The position numbers were made by a program, and so were the translations under genes. Under the pieces are notes generated by a model, which was not told the DNA's origin, did no database searches, and saw only the letters and a program-made list of their open reading frames with translations. A stretch of DNA of 64,000 nt from Endothia cerciana (lineage: Eukaryota > Ascomycota > Sordariomycetes > Diaporthales > Cryphonectriaceae), in NCBI GenBank assembly GCA_026119935.1, contig JALRMH010000005.1:868001-932000 (forward strand). Direction: 5' to 3'. Of this stretch, positions 1 to 11,957 are shown one piece after another; position 1 is the first letter of the stretch; each line of letters opens with the position of its first letter.

Positions 1-229
1 GAAGTCGCGTGTCTGTATATCGCTACATGTATCAAGCGAACGGATGCGCGTGTAGTCGGACCCTGCTCGATTCATCTGTTCTGTTCTGATTCGCGCTCTC
101 ACGTACGGGGTACAAGTACACACAAGGCAAGAACTCATGGCTCTACAGCTTGTCTTTTCGTTTGTCTTTTCGTCTGGAGCTTTTGTCCAATCTCACACCC
201 GGCAGCGTGATCACGACCCTGAAGCCCCC

Positions 230-2636
230 TTAGGACCTCGCCTCCTCCAGCTCCAACTCCAGCTGACGAATCCTCTCGACCTGATCCTGGCTGCTCCCTG
301 CCGAGACCACCCTCTTCTTGAGCGTCTCGACCTCGCCGGTGAGCTGGCTGATCGCCTCGTTCTGCCTGTTCAACTTGTCGCCCTGCTCCGTGATGATCTT
401 GGTCTGCGCCTCGATGAGCTGCTTGATCTGCTCCAGGGACGTCTCGACAGATGGCGAGTGCAGCCCCGACGAGGCTTGAGGCGCTGCTGCTGGTAGGGTG
501 GCCTTGACTGGCGATGGGGGCTGAGCTTGCGATATGGAGACTGCCGGCGTGCTGCTCTTGACGGGCGAGGCCGGCTTGGCAGGTTCTGAACGGATGGGTA
601 GCGAGGCCCTTGGCGTGGGCTTCTGCACCTCCTCGAAGCTGGAGGTCTCGGCCTCGTCCTCATCTTCCTCGTCCTTGTCAGCGAACTTGGACGCTGCGGC
701 AGCCATGGAACCCTTCTGCTGCGCCATAGAGGGCGGTGGAGCACGGGCCGCGACGGGTGATGGCTCAGGCTCCTTCGGCGCAGGCTTGGCTGCAGGGGCG
801 GGAGTGGGAGCCGGTGCAGCTGCAGGAGGCTTGTAGTCGGACGCGACCTCTTTGGGAGCGCTGCCCTCGTACACGCTCTCGAGATCGATCTTTGAAGGCA
901 GCCCAGTCTTGCCCGAGAGCCACTCCGGCGCGGACATGGCAGGCTTGAGGCCTGTGCATGGCGGGTAGATGTCGGACTGGAATGTCTCGGCCCGACGAGG
1001 GACGGTGAATGAGATAGGCTCGATATAGAGGTCGTTGACGGTCTTGAATGCGCGCATGACCTCGTTCTCGTGCAGCTACACCGCAAGTCAGCAGTACTTC
1101 AGGGCACGAGGAGATATGGACAACCACGCACGTTGACGCCACGCTTGGGGAGGAAGGCAACACCTCTTTGTGGGTCCCCAGACTTGTATTCGGACAGGAA
1201 CTCGAACTTGTCGTTCTCATACTCGAAGTAGCGGATGTTGCCATCACTGCGCACGGACCGTTAGCCATGTCTACCTGGCCTGATCCACGACCGCGCGATG
1301 TTTCCACTTACCCCTTGCCGGCAAGGTAGAGGCAGTTGGTGCCGTCATCCCAGAATGGCATACACACGCCCGAGATCGAGTCCAGGTTCGTGAACCCACC
1401 GATCGGCTTGTCTTGACCGGGCTCCCACAATGCGATCTGGCGGTCGCTCATGCGCGAGAAGCCCGTGGTCGCAATACGGTTGTGCTCGCCCATCCACACG
1501 GCGCGACTGTTCTTTGCGCCCTCGTGGCCCGGTCCCACGTGCGCCGGCTTCTCCTGGCGAACGTCCCACACGCGCAGCTTCTTGTCTCTCGAGGTCGTGA
1601 CGAGCAGGTTGCCACTCGCGTTCCACGACAGGGACTGGACGATGTCGTTGTGCTGGAGCTTCAGCGGTGCTTGGCCGGTGCTGATGTCCCACAGCTTGAT
1701 GGTGTAATCGCCAGAGGCAGAGGCGAGGATGTTCTCGGCGGCGGGGTTGAAGAGGACTTGGCCGACCTTTCTGGACGCTTGTCAGAGCTGTGTCATCTAC
1801 GCACGGGTGTCCCTGTAGGCATGTCCCCCCTCTCCCCGCACAACCTGTCTCCTTATGTGACCGTCTCCTCCTCTTGTAGGCAGCTCTGGTGTGTGTGCTC
1901 ATACCTCGTATGTCCAGTCAGCTTGCTCACGGGCGCAACGTCCGCAGGCTCCTCCGCGTCAGTGAAGAGGGTGAAGTCCTTGGGGACCTGCCATATGAAG
2001 ATCTTGCCATCGTCGGAACCGGATGCGATAACGTGGTCGTTGAAGGGGTGCCTGCAAGAGGAGGCCACACGGTCAGCACAGGAAACCAGGCATGTGTAGG
2101 GACCGAGGTCTCGGGCGAGGACATGGAAGGGGCTTTACTCACCAGTCAGTGTCCAGCACTACAGCGGTGTGTCCACGGAACAGCGGTATTTGGTCAGGCA
2201 GCTTCCCGCGCTCGTTCAGGGGGATGACCGCGAATGCGCCGCCGCCGCCAGACTCCCAATTGACGGACAGAAACTCGGGGTTCGCCCTAGAGAAAGCGAG
2301 AGGAGCACGTCAGCTGTCGGGGTCTGCAATGTGCGAGGTACGCCCTGATCCCAGCTGAGAGGCCGTACTTTACAAGGTTCGTATCCCAGGCATTCCTACT
2401 GATGTGGAGGTTATCGTAGCAGAACTCCTTCCTGGTCGGCTTTCCGAAGACGTGTCCTGTATCGTACCGGCGGCCCAGTCGTCAGCCAGCCAGTCCCGGC
2501 TCCGAATGGCAAGAAGCAAGCACCCCTCGAGCTCGGCGTGCTCGGGCGCCTGCTCGTGTGCCTCGAGGACGGCCACCGCCATATACGCAGGTGGATACTT
2601 ACGATACTTCGACGCGCGCACGAACCGGCCAGACAT
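230..2636 (-). CDS. crn1: Coronin, actin-binding WD40 protein (7 exons)
   Basis: Coronin binds F-actin and, with Arp2/3 and cofilin, shapes cortical actin patches and endocytosis. Exons on the minus strand are 2636-2603, 2456-2369, 2286-2143, 2051-1905, 1770-1312, 1246-1132 and 1075-230; every junction has GT/AG ends and keeps frame, giving 610 aa, normal for fungal coronins. The start MSGRFVRASKYR followed by HVFGKP is the coronin N-terminal signature. Residues to about 390 hold the WD40 propeller (visible WD units such as TIKLWDIS and LRVWDVR), then the conserved coronin C-terminal extension (FQSDIYPPC). A low-complexity Pro/Ala/Ser linker follows, and the last about 60 residues are a heptad-rich coiled coil, expected to trimerise and contact Arp2/3. 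An in-frame ATG at 2705 exists but the family start is at 2636. Identification is secure. Confidence 0.95.
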
Positions 2637-3516
2637 TGTCGCAGCGACTCCTCGAGGGTGTACTGAAGTAGAGGTAGGACGATAATTGAATGCTGCTGTC
2701 AGCAACAGCCAGCAACAGCAGACCAGAGCGAATGTCGCGAAGGTAGGTAGTGAAGGAAAGGGTAGGGTAGTAAGACAAAAGGTAAAGGGGCAATGTCAGT
2801 TACTGAAGTGGCCAGGCCAGGTTTAGGGTAGCTAGGTAGCAGCGGGACGTCAATCTGAACAACCAAGCGCTGGTCCCGGCGCGACTGGGCCCTCTCCAGC
2901 GTCCAGCTTCCACCCAGCGTGTTGGACTCGTCAGTCCGACAACCAAGCTTGCATAAACGCGTGGGATCTCCTGCGGCGCCTTACGCCTCACCGGTACCCC
3001 TGTGTCAATCGTATTCTAGTTTCACCTGCCTTTCTGCACGCGTAGAGGTGCTGCACGTATATCAATCCGCCACCCAAGATTGTGTGCAATGGTTAAGAAT
3101 AAGAATACACTTCTGGTCTAGATAAGCCTACAGAAGAAGAAGCACTCTTCTGATACACACCATGAAAAGTGGGAACGATGCTGTGAACCACCTCCACTGT
3201 AGCATACCTGCGGAGCCACGCTGCAAACGCCGCCGGCGTGGTACAGCCGGAGCAGACTGGCGGCTGTGAGCCACTCGACAGAGTGAGTGAGTGAGTGTAG
3301 TGCAGATTCTATGTACAAGCCGTCGCGCTTCCTCGCAGACCCGCCGTGCCCTTCATGGTATTTCCGTTTCATTCGCCCCCAGACGCCTCATGAACCAAAA
3401 TGCAATGGTGCTGCCGCAGACAAGTCCGATCCGCCCATCCATCCAGTCTAACTCCGGCCCCTAACGCGAACGTAGATGCAATCATCATTCGAGAAGTCAG
3501 CAATCACCCCGTCCTA
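2637..3516. other. Intergenic, coronin promoter / remodeler 3' side
   Basis: No gene is seen. This 880-base stretch is the 5' side of coronin and the 3' side of the chromatin remodeler. It contains GTAGG-rich segments (2736-2780), a short GAGT tetranucleotide run at 3281-3297, and only short random open frames without family resemblance. Confidence 0.7.
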
Positions 3517-6500
3517 CTAGTCATCGCCGTCCTCGCTACGAGCAGCGCTGCTGCGCCCACCGTTGGTGTTGTTAGCCGAATTGTTGATCAGCCTGATCCG
3601 AGGCTGTGGAGTGCCCGCACTTGTCGTAGGCGGGGCAGATGTGTCCTTCTGCGACGAGGAATCCTCCAGTTCAGTTAGCTCATGGTTGTCTTGTAGTTGC
3701 TGCTCATACTCTTTCGTGAAGAAGTCCTGTCCAGAGTGTTAGTAAGGCCTGGCCATGGTAGTGCTTCCGACTGGATGGTCACAACTCACCTGGATGGTTG
3801 TGGCGTCCGTGTGGATAAGTGCGCTGTCGTCGTTGTAGGTCCTGCAATTGTTGCACATAAGCTCGATGTCCCTGCGCATGTCGCTGAGGCTGTTGTATTC
3901 CTCCTTCTTGATCTTCTTCTCGATGTGATTCATGCAGATAGGATTCAAGATGACGACGTAGTAGTCGGCGTAATCCCTTTTCGGAGGCAGCTTGATAAAC
4001 GGCCCGATGATCAGACGCTTGGGAGGCTCGTCGTCGTCGTCCTTATCGTCCTCCTCTGGGTCCGGATCAGGATCATCCACCTCAAGGTTCATCAGCTTGT
4101 CAAAGAGAGAGCGCAGGCTCCTTTGCAGTACGTCGCGTTGCTCAGGGCTGACCTTGCTGTCCCCATTAGCCGCAGCAACAGCCTTCGGTCGTCCTTGCGG
4201 GCCCCGGCGTTTCTTTGGTGGGGGCTCTTCGTCGCCCTCCTCCGCTTTCCTCTTCTCATGCTTGCCACCGGGCTTGCGACCGCGTTTCTTGACGGGTGTC
4301 TCCTGTGGCTCCTCGCTGCTAGCTCGGCTGGCCGCAGGGGAGCCCTCGGAGCCATTCAGCACCCCAATCCTCTTCATCCGATTCTTCTCCCGCTTGTCCT
4401 TACGCGCCTGCTTTCTGGCAGCCGCAGCTTCGGGAGAGTCATCGTCATCGTCGACAGCCATGAGCCATTGCTCTTCAGTCAAGCCATCATCGTACCGCAC
4501 CTTCGTCCTTTCACGCGCCCCACGTCCCAGGATGGTGTCCGTCTCCTCCGGTTGCTCTGGGTTGTCCTCATTGAGATAGATATCAGGCAGTTCATCCTCC
4601 GTCATAAGGCGGGGAACTTTCTTGGACCCCGGTAAGGTTCCGTACGTGGAATCCTTCGATCTCTCCTCGTCAAGCTGTTGGAAGACTATGACCTCGTCAT
4701 CACTGCGTGCGAGGATCATGTTCAGCTCCTCATCGTCCATCTCTTCCTGCTCGCCAGCCTCTGCGAGGTCTGCAGATTCAAGCAAAGTCCGAAGCATGGC
4801 ATCACGTTCAGTTTCGGAAGACTTGTGGTCGAAACGACCGGCCTGGATGACCTTGCCGTCCATGTCGAGCTTGTACCTGGCTCGCTCCAAGATCTTCTCC
4901 TCGACGGAGTTCGAGCTGATCAGACGCAGAATCCGGACCTCGTTCTTCTGTCCGATACGGTGCGCACGATCTTGAGCTTGCAGATCCTGGTGGGGATTCC
5001 AGTCAGAATCATAGATAATGACGGTATCGGCAGTCTGAAGATTGAGACCCAGACCACCAGCGCGAGTCGAGAGCAGGAACATAAAGTAGGGCGAGTCCGG
5101 CCGGTTGAACTCATAAAGAAGCTCGCTACGCTCGTCCGACTTGGTCGTGCCGTCGAGACGAAGGAACTGGATGTTTCGCAGCCGGAGAAAATCCTCCATG
5201 ATATCCATGATGGCCGTCATCTGGAAGAACATGAGCACACGATGACCTGTTGCCTGGTACTTCGGCAGGATACGATCAAGCAGCTCGAACTTGCCGCAAG
5301 TCCTCCACAGGAGATCATTGGATATGCTGGCCGGGTTCATCTGGTTCTCGACTTCATCAAAGACGAACGGATGGTTGCAAAGCTTTCGAAGCTGCATCAT
5401 CATGTTGCTGAGCCCCTTCGCTGTCGTCTTCCCACCCTTACCGTCGCTGACAGCAAACTTGTTGTGAAGGAACATCTGTTTGTACAGCCGGGATTGCAAA
5501 GCAGAAAATTTGCACTTGATGACCTTCTCGGTCTTGTCAGGTAAATCCTTCTCGACATCCTTCTTGAGACGACGGAGCAAGAAGGGCCGTAGGACCTTGT
5601 GTAGACGGCGAATAACAAGAATCTGCTCTTCTTCCGTCAGCTCCATCTTGTCTTGGCTTCCGGTGTTGGCAAATGGAGTGTTGAACCACTCGTCGAAGGT
5701 CTTGGCCGATTCGAAAATGTTGGGCAAGGTGAAGTTGAGCATCGCCCAGAGCTCTGCCAAGTTGTTCTGGAGAGGAGTTCCAGTGAGGATGAGACGGAAG
5801 CGAGTCGAGTAGTATTGTTGTATAGTCGCGCTGAGTTTTGAGTTTGCATTCTTCATGCGGTGACCTTCGTCGATGATCATGTGGAACCACTTAATCTTGC
5901 TCAAGATGTTGCGGTCCTTGATGATGTATTCGTAAGTGGTGAGTAGGACCTGGAATCGCCCCTGGCGGATCTTATCCTGCTGCAACTTTCGAGCATTGGG
6001 TGGCCCCTTGTACACCACTTTGCTCACCGACGGAGCCCACTTGTCAAACTCCAAGTTCCAGTTTGTCAGCGTACTGAGGGGGACGATAACAAGATAAGGG
6101 CCCATCTGTTGCTTCTTTTCGATGAGGTAGGTGACCAAGCTGATGGTCTGGATCGTCTTGCCGAGGCCCATTTCGTCTGCAAGAATGCCGTTCAGATTGT
6201 TGTTGTACAGTGAAATCATCCACTGCAGACCCTTGATCTGGTATTCCTTCAGCCTGCCACCCACCAGCATGCTGGCCTGTTCGGTAACCTCTTCCTTGAT
6301 GCGATGAGCAACAGCGTAGTAGTCGATCTTGCCTCTGTTCTCGTCTTCTTCCTCCTCGTCTTCGCTCTCCTCCTCATTGAGGAACTCGCCGGACTCGTCA
6401 CCATAGCGCTCCGCGGCAGACCTTTGCTGGGCCTTGACAGACGAGGCAAGCTGTCCCAAGAAGCCGTCCGTCTGCTTGAGAAGATGGGTGATACGCGTAT

Positions 6501-7996
6501 CCTTGGCCTGGTCGAGCAGCTTGAGGTAGGCTTCCTCGTCGTTGGCTTTGAGAGCCTGCAGACGTTGCTTGGCATTCCGCTCAATGCGCTTCTGCTCTTC
6601 CTTCTCTATGTTGAAGTGGTGGTTGTACATGAGCTTGCCCATCTTGCTCATCTTGTTCTGCTGGCTAGAGCCAGTCGACAAGATCTCATGCCGATGATTA
6701 AACACGGCGTGCAAGAAGTCGGAATGCTTCTTCTTCTCACGGTTCTCCCTGGCATCTCGTTGTTGCTTCTCCAGCTTTTCGGTGATCCGAGCCTCCCGGA
6801 CACTCTGCTTCTTCAGCCGGCGGTACTGGCTGCGGTTTGTCGTGGTAGCGAGGTTGTCGTACTGCATCATCTGCCGCCCGATCAGCTCGCGCAATTTCCT
6901 CTGCTTCGAGTACAACGCGATCGACTTCATCTCGATGAGGGCTTTGCGCCTAAGGCTGTCATCAATAGCGAGACTATCCTTAGAGGTATCCCAATGCGCC
7001 AGGTTGCCGGGCTGATTTTTCAACTCGTGGTATCGGGCGCTCATCCGGTTGAATACTATCTTCTCCCGGTCCGCCCTAAGCTGATCAAAATCAATGCCGG
7101 GAGGGAAGAGGCCAGGGATGAACAGGCGATCCTCACGCCGCGCATGTTTGAAGAGACTGACGGACTCTGCCAGCATCGTGTCGGGCCGCTTCAGCTTCTT
7201 AAATTGATGCTCCTCGGGCGCTGGAGTGGCCTCATCCAACCTTGACACCTCTAAACCACTCGGGCCAGCCTTGCCGGGCGCCTGTTGTGAGGTGGGGGTC
7301 GAGGAGGGCTGGGATACCTGTTGGGCGACTGAAGCTTGGCGCCGTTGTCGATGAGCGAAGAGGGCATTCTGCATCTGTGCTGGCACCCCGAAGTTTTTGC
7401 TCAGGTACTTGAACGCCGCAATCTGCTGCCGAAGCAGAGTGAGGTGAGCCGGTGTGAACTGGCCCGTTCCGGTACCCGATGTTGATGGAGCGGCCGCATT
7501 TGAAGCTTCACCAGACGCGGCGGGAAGGGCCGAAGCCCCAAGGGAAGCCGAAGATGGCGACGCCTGTGCACCCGGCTGCGTGCCGTTGGCACCCACTTGA
7601 CCGTCCGTTGCAGCGCCGTTGGTAGCGGCGGTCTGTTGTTGCTGTTGGCTCTGCTGCATTTTCTGGTATTCGAGCTGTTTTGCCCGCATTCGCTGGTGGT
7701 GCTGGAAGCTAGCCAGGAAATTTGAAGTCTTGATGAACTCGGGGTCGTTCGGAGGTGTATTGTTCTTCTTCATCTCTTGAAATTTCTGTGTGATGATCAG
7801 CAAGCCAAACTTCCAAGACCAACGCGCAAAGAAGAAATTTAAAAAAAACAAAAATTAAAAAAAAAAAACCAAAAAAAACCATCGACAAACATACCTGAAA
7901 GACCTCTCTGACTTGCTGCTGGGTCAGGTTGGCGGGCAAGCTGGGCAGGCCAGCGCCCGGGATATGCACCGGGCCCGCAGGCTGAACCGAAGCCAT
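3517..7996 (-). CDS. snf2: SNF2-family chromatin remodeling ATPase with bromodomain (Snf2/Sth1 type)
   Basis: Catalytic subunit of a SWI/SNF or RSC complex, an ATP-driven nucleosome translocase in the nucleus. Exons 7996-7895, 7785-3790 and 3726-3517 join in frame to 1435 aa. Domains in order: QLQ-like N-terminus (about 22-70), HSA/post-HSA basic helices (about 300-430) that carry actin-related proteins, an acidic linker, SNF2 ATPase with Walker A DEMGLGKT (Lys about 574), DEGH box (about 673), LTGTPLQNN, helicase C motifs STRAGGLGLNLQ and AHRIGQ (about 972), a SnAC-like acidic segment, KRGRKPGGK AT-hook-like basic tract, and a C-terminal bromodomain (about 1259-1362) with the YNDDS acetyl-lysine motif. 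Filamentous ascomycetes often have one enzyme of this type, so choosing between Snf2 and Sth1 is not possible here. The first intron (7786-7894) is unusually poly-U in the transcript. Confidence 0.95.
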
Positions 7997-9052
7997 GGTC
8001 GGTTCGGTACGGGCTCAAGACACTTTCGAGTAGATTGTGGGTGACTCCGAGGGCCAAGTATTATTCTTGTCGCAGATCCATCAAGCAACGCGCTCAATCG
8101 GTCGGAAGACAATTGGTACAAGCACGATGTGGTCGAGAGAGGGTCCGGAAGGGGCGACGCGAAGGGTCGAGGGTGATGTCGGCGCGTCGTCGGTTGATGG
8201 ACAGACGTGTCGAGGAGTGGGGCGTCTTGTTGAGCCGGGTGAAAAACGCGGTGATCGTCCAGGCCGTTGAGGGACGGGATGCGATAAGGTCACTGTCGCT
8301 TCAGAGGGGGGTCCCGTTTGAAGCTAAAGGCAACAGCTGCGCCTGGGGAGCCTCGATGTGCGATGCGATGCGATGCGACAGGCGGGTGCTGGTTGGCTGC
8401 AGTGGGGGTTGGGTGCAGGCTGCGGTGGTATAGGTAGGCAGTGCTGCCTGGGAGAGGGAAAAGGCAGGTGAATCGAACGAAATGTGAAAAAACAGGCCTA
8501 AAGGGGGGGCGGTAAGGCCAGTGCCTGAAGGAAGGGCGCGAAAAAATCGCGTGCCGTGAAGTTGGCAGGGCAGCTTTAGATGGTTTATCGATGAATCCAA
8601 GCTGTTTTGGTGATGCGCAGGCTTCGCTTTCGATGGAGTCACCGTCCGCCGTGGTGATTGAGAATGGATTGACCACAAGTCGCGCGGGCGGCAATAGCAG
8701 GCCTGGTCAAAAACTTGATTCCTGAGGCACTAACAATTATGCACGGATGACACGGACCAAGCCGCTAAGTGGGGAGCAGCCGCCAATCACGAGCGGCCAT
8801 TGCTTACTAAACGGGCTGGACCCCTCTGAAACAGGCCTCGGCGCCGCATGCATCAGTTCAGGGGGGAAGACAGCTAGCTAGAAGGTGCTGGGCGTGCTGA
8901 GCTGCTGGCCTATCCTGCCTGCTCGTCCGATATGGGGATGGCCATCAGCAGTGCTCAGGGGTCTGGGCAGTGACCGTTGGAAGACATGTCGGTCCGGCTT
9001 GAACAGCTTCGTGGCCCCCGCGCCCGCCAGGCCAGAATAACGAAAGAACTAT
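7997..9052. other. Intergenic, remodeler promoter and leader
   Basis: No gene is seen. About 1.05 kb between the remodeler start and the WDR70-like stop. It holds a short CGATG pentanucleotide run at 8361-8378 and scattered open frames up to about 134 codons on both strands that overlap one another and look like chance frames in GC-rich DNA. Confidence 0.7.
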
Positions 9053-10825
9053 CTATCTCTTCACCCTCTTCCTGTCCGGCCCCTCCTCTTCCTCATCACT
9101 CAGCTCCGCGTACTGCGTCACTGGCTGCGTTTCCTTCCACGCATTCGTGAACAAGGGGTCCTTCTTCGCGACATCCGCATACTTCAGCAGTGCCTCCCTC
9201 GGGTCTTCATGCAGCATCTTCGAAAGCGGTATGTTCTCTTCGATATGCTTCTCGTCCGGTTGGCTCCGCATGAACGGCGTGATCTGCTGCACCTGCGGCC
9301 TCCGAGGGTCCAGCGACCTGCCCGAGGACGTGACCCCTGCCTTCCCGGCCTTCCGTTGCTGCGCTGAAAGTGCGCCAGGGGTGATGATGCTGTCGCCTGA
9401 TAGACCAAGGGTCTGGTCCATGGTGAGGGCGGGGTTGTCATCGATATGACGCTTCTTCGGGGCCTTGCTCATCACGTCCACGGCGCCGCGCCGCGACATT
9501 GTGGGGTTGTAGAGGACGTGGGTCTCGGCATTCGCGGAGCCTGTGACGATCTGGTTGAGCCTCTCGTGCCAGTCGACCACGATCAGTGGCGCGCCCGGTG
9601 TGATCGGTGTGACATGTTCTGGCTTGAGGTTGCCAGGGTTGAGAATGTGTAGATGTCCGGATGCCGACCCGGTGATGATACTTGTCGAGCTTGGCGAGTA
9701 CTTGATATTGCTCATCGTGAACCTGTCGGATGTTGATGGGTGGTCAACCGACACAAGCGGCTGCTTGAACTTCCGCGTGTCCCACAGCTTGATGGTGTTG
9801 TCGCCACCTCTTGTCACGACCATGCGACCGTCCGAGCTGATATCCACGCCTCCGGTCCAGGTATCGGGCTTGTGCGCATCGCGGACCTCTCCGGTCGGTC
9901 TCGCAAACGGTCCGTTTCCGCCGTACATGACCAGCGACCCATCGAGCGCAGCCGCGGCCAGCACGTTGTTGCCCCCAGACGCCGGCACACCCCACGCCAC
10001 CGCGGTCATCCTGGTCCTCCCCGCCGTGCCAGCCGCTTTGGACTTGAAGACGATCACCTCTTTCTGACTCCTCTTGTTATTGATGTCCCATATCCGCAGC
10101 GTACTGTCCGTGCCCGCCGTGACACACAGGTTCTTGTCCGTAGGATGCCATGTGCCCGTGGTGATCTCGGAAACGTGCCCCTTGGTATTGTGCATATCCC
10201 GCAGGTACATGTCCCCCTTGACGAACTCCGTAAGGATGTCCCCGTCCCTCGACACGATCTTGGCCTGCGGGTGTGCCGAGATGCACAGAAACACGCCCCC
10301 AGACAGCGGGTTGAACTGTACGAGGCTGATCGGGAAGGACTCCGCCGCCGCGGAACCCTTGGTCTCCCACGGGTCGACGCTCCGGAAGGCCCGCAGGGTC
10401 GTCGGTGTCATCGAGGCGAAGTCGTGCAGTTTCACCGTCCCGTCCAGCGACCCCGTGGCCAGCCTCGACCCGGCAGGGTCCAGCGACACGCTCGTCACCG
10501 TTCGGTCGTGGGTCTTGAGCACCAGCTCGTGCGACACTGGGTACTCGTCCTCGTCATCGTCATCGTCGGAGGAGTCATCATCGTCGTCGCTATCGCCGCC
10601 ATCAGAATCTGAGCCGGAGCCTCCTCCTTTCGATGGTTCGCGTTTCACCTGTGGTTGTGGCTGTGCGGCTTTGGGCTTCCCTGTGCCCCGCCGGCTGCGG
10701 TCTATCTGTGCGGCAATGTCTGCTTCTTTCGATTTCTTGCCGAATGACGCCGGCAGAAACGCTCGCATGGGGTCATCGTCCGCCAGCTCGGGCTGTTCGA
10801 TCTCGAATTCTTCGCTGTCGCTCAT
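9053..10825 (-). CDS. WDR70-like WD40 repeat protein
   Basis: Single-exon gene of 590 aa. The N-terminus is acidic (MSDSEEFEIEQPELADDDPM), followed by a Lys-rich segment and a Ser/Asp tract, then a WD40 propeller from about residue 100 to 440 with recognisable units (LATGSLDGTVKLHDF, TDSTLRIWDINNK, GGDNTIKLWDTRKF). The segment around GTWHPTDKNLCVTAGTDST and the FKSKAAGTAGRTRMTAVAWG block match the arrangement of WDR70 / gastrulation-defective-1 homologues, nuclear proteins tied in fission yeast and humans to the CRL4 ubiquitin ligase and histone H2B ubiquitylation. The C-terminus is charged and ends in a KRVKR basic motif suited to nuclear import. I prefer the start at 10825; an in-frame ATG at 10900 would add 25 residues. 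Orthology to WDR70 is from remembered family features, not a search. Confidence 0.85.
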   Translation of the reverse strand: MSDSEEFEIEQPELADDDPMRAFLPASFGKKSKEADIAAQIDRSRRGTGKPKAAQPQPQVKREPSKGGGSGSDSDGGDSDDDDDSSDDDDDEDEYPVSHELVLKTHDRTVTSVSLDPAGSRLATGSLDGTVKLHDFASMTPTTLRAFRSVDPWETKGSAAAESFPISLVQFNPLSGGVFLCISAHPQAKIVSRDGDILTEFVKGDMYLRDMHNTKGHVSEITTGTWHPTDKNLCVTAGTDSTLRIWDINNKRSQKEVIVFKSKAAGTAGRTRMTAVAWGVPASGGNNVLAAAALDGSLVMYGGNGPFARPTGEVRDAHKPDTWTGGVDISSDGRMVVTRGGDNTIKLWDTRKFKQPLVSVDHPSTSDRFTMSNIKYSPSSTSIITGSASGHLHILNPGNLKPEHVTPITPGAPLIVVDWHERLNQIVTGSANAETHVLYNPTMSRRGAVDVMSKAPKKRHIDDNPALTMDQTLGLSGDSIITPGALSAQQRKAGKAGVTSSGRSLDPRRPQVQQITPFMRSQPDEKHIEENIPLSKMLHEDPREALLKYADVAKKDPLFTNAWKETQPVTQYAELSDEEEEGPDRKRVKR

Positions 10826-11167
10826 CTCCGCGAGCGTTGCCCTCTCGGGCCGCGAGGGTTCGGCGTGGGTGGCGTGTTCGACAGGCAGGGTGCTCCGCAC
10901 ACGGTCTAGCTCTGCCGTGACCTCCTTGTGAGGAGTAAAATGGGAAAAGTAGGACAGCCTAAACGTTTGGGGATCAAGATGTCGTCAGGGATACTGTTTT
11001 CTGCCGGCAGGCAGCCCGGCGACAATCTTCAGGCTCACCCCCCGGCCCCCTGTGCGCCCCCATCCCAAGCTCTCCCCACCCCCACCCACGTTCGCTTGAA
11101 GCGCTGTGGCATGCAAGCCCCCACGAATGACGTCCTGCCTAAAACGATATCAATAAAGCAACCTACA
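10826..11167. promoter_or_regulatory. Divergent promoter region
   Basis: This 342-base gap lies between the divergently transcribed WDR70-like gene (left) and the YjbQ-like gene (right), so it must carry both promoters. No clear TATA or CCAAT pair stands out. Upstream ATGs in frame with either gene (10900 on minus, 10928 on plus) overlap it, which leaves both start sites slightly uncertain. Confidence 0.5.
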
Positions 11168-11957
11168 ATGTCTCCGAACAACAGAAACTCACCACAGGCC
11201 ACGCACACAACGACCATCCTCTTGTTCCTGCTCATACTGGTCGCCTTCTTCCCTGGGGTCTTCCACCACCTCTGGACCCTCCCATCGAGCCCCCTGCCGT
11301 CCTCACCATCCTCCGGCCCCACGACAGCCGCATCGGCCGACTGCCCGTCCTGCGAACCGACCCTCACGATGGGCTCCTGGTATCAGAAGCAGTTCGCCCT
11401 CCCCAGCAAGAGCTGCGGGTCCTACCTCATCACCGACCACGTCGTCAGCTCGCTCCCCGAGATCAGGAACTACAAGGTGGGGCTGCTGAACCTCTTCGTA
11501 CAGCACACGAGCTGCGCGCTCTCCCTGAACGAGAACTGGGACGACGATGTGCGGGCCGACATGAGCGATGCGCTGGACCGGATCGCGCCTGAGGCCGGCG
11601 CCAAGGGGGAGGAGCTGTATCGACACTCTGCTGGTAAGTTTCCTTCCCCGTGAGACATGGGCACGAATGAACTGTCTGCGGCCACGGGCACCTTTTGCTG
11701 ACGAGGGCGGCTCCTCAGAGGGACCGGACGACATGCCAGCTCATGTCAAATCCGCACTCATCGGCGCGAGTGTCACGATACCAATCCGGGACGGCAAGCT
11801 TGCAACAGGTATGTCAGGTCTCACCTCTGACCGTGGCAAGGAAACCAGACCTAAGACTTCAATCATAGGCACTTGGCAGGGCATATGGTACTTGGAGTTC
11901 CGGGCAGCGAAGCATCAACGGCGCGTCGTCGCTACCATCCAGGGAGAGAAGGCGTAG
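11168..11957 (+). CDS. UPF0047/YjbQ family protein with N-terminal membrane anchor
   Basis: Three exons, 11168-11633, 11719-11808 and 11869-11957, join in frame to 214 aa. From MGSWYQKQF (residue 68) onward it is a complete YjbQ/UPF0047 domain: the LFVQHTSCALSLNEN strand with conserved His-Thr-Ser, ENWDDDVRADM, the HSAEGPDDMPAHVKSAL block with conserved His, and the GTWQGIWYLEFR edge ending RVVATIQGEKA. Bacterial and archaeal members show weak thiamine-phosphate synthase activity; the fungal role is not established. Residues about 14-37 form a hydrophobic segment (TTILLFLLILVAFFPGVF) after a short polar start, followed by a Pro/Ser linker, so the protein may be a signal-anchored form. If translation instead starts at 11369 the product is a soluble 147-aa protein, the usual family size. 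The catalytic domain is firm; the anchor depends on the start. Confidence 0.87.

Noticed and set aside
1..229. Open frame from 137 on plus
   Set aside because: It runs antisense through the coronin C-terminal exon; the first 229 bases are best read as the coronin 3' side.
2736..2780. GGTAGG/GGGTAG words suggesting telomere-like repeats
   Set aside because: They do not form TTAGGG units and lie in the promoter of a conserved gene.
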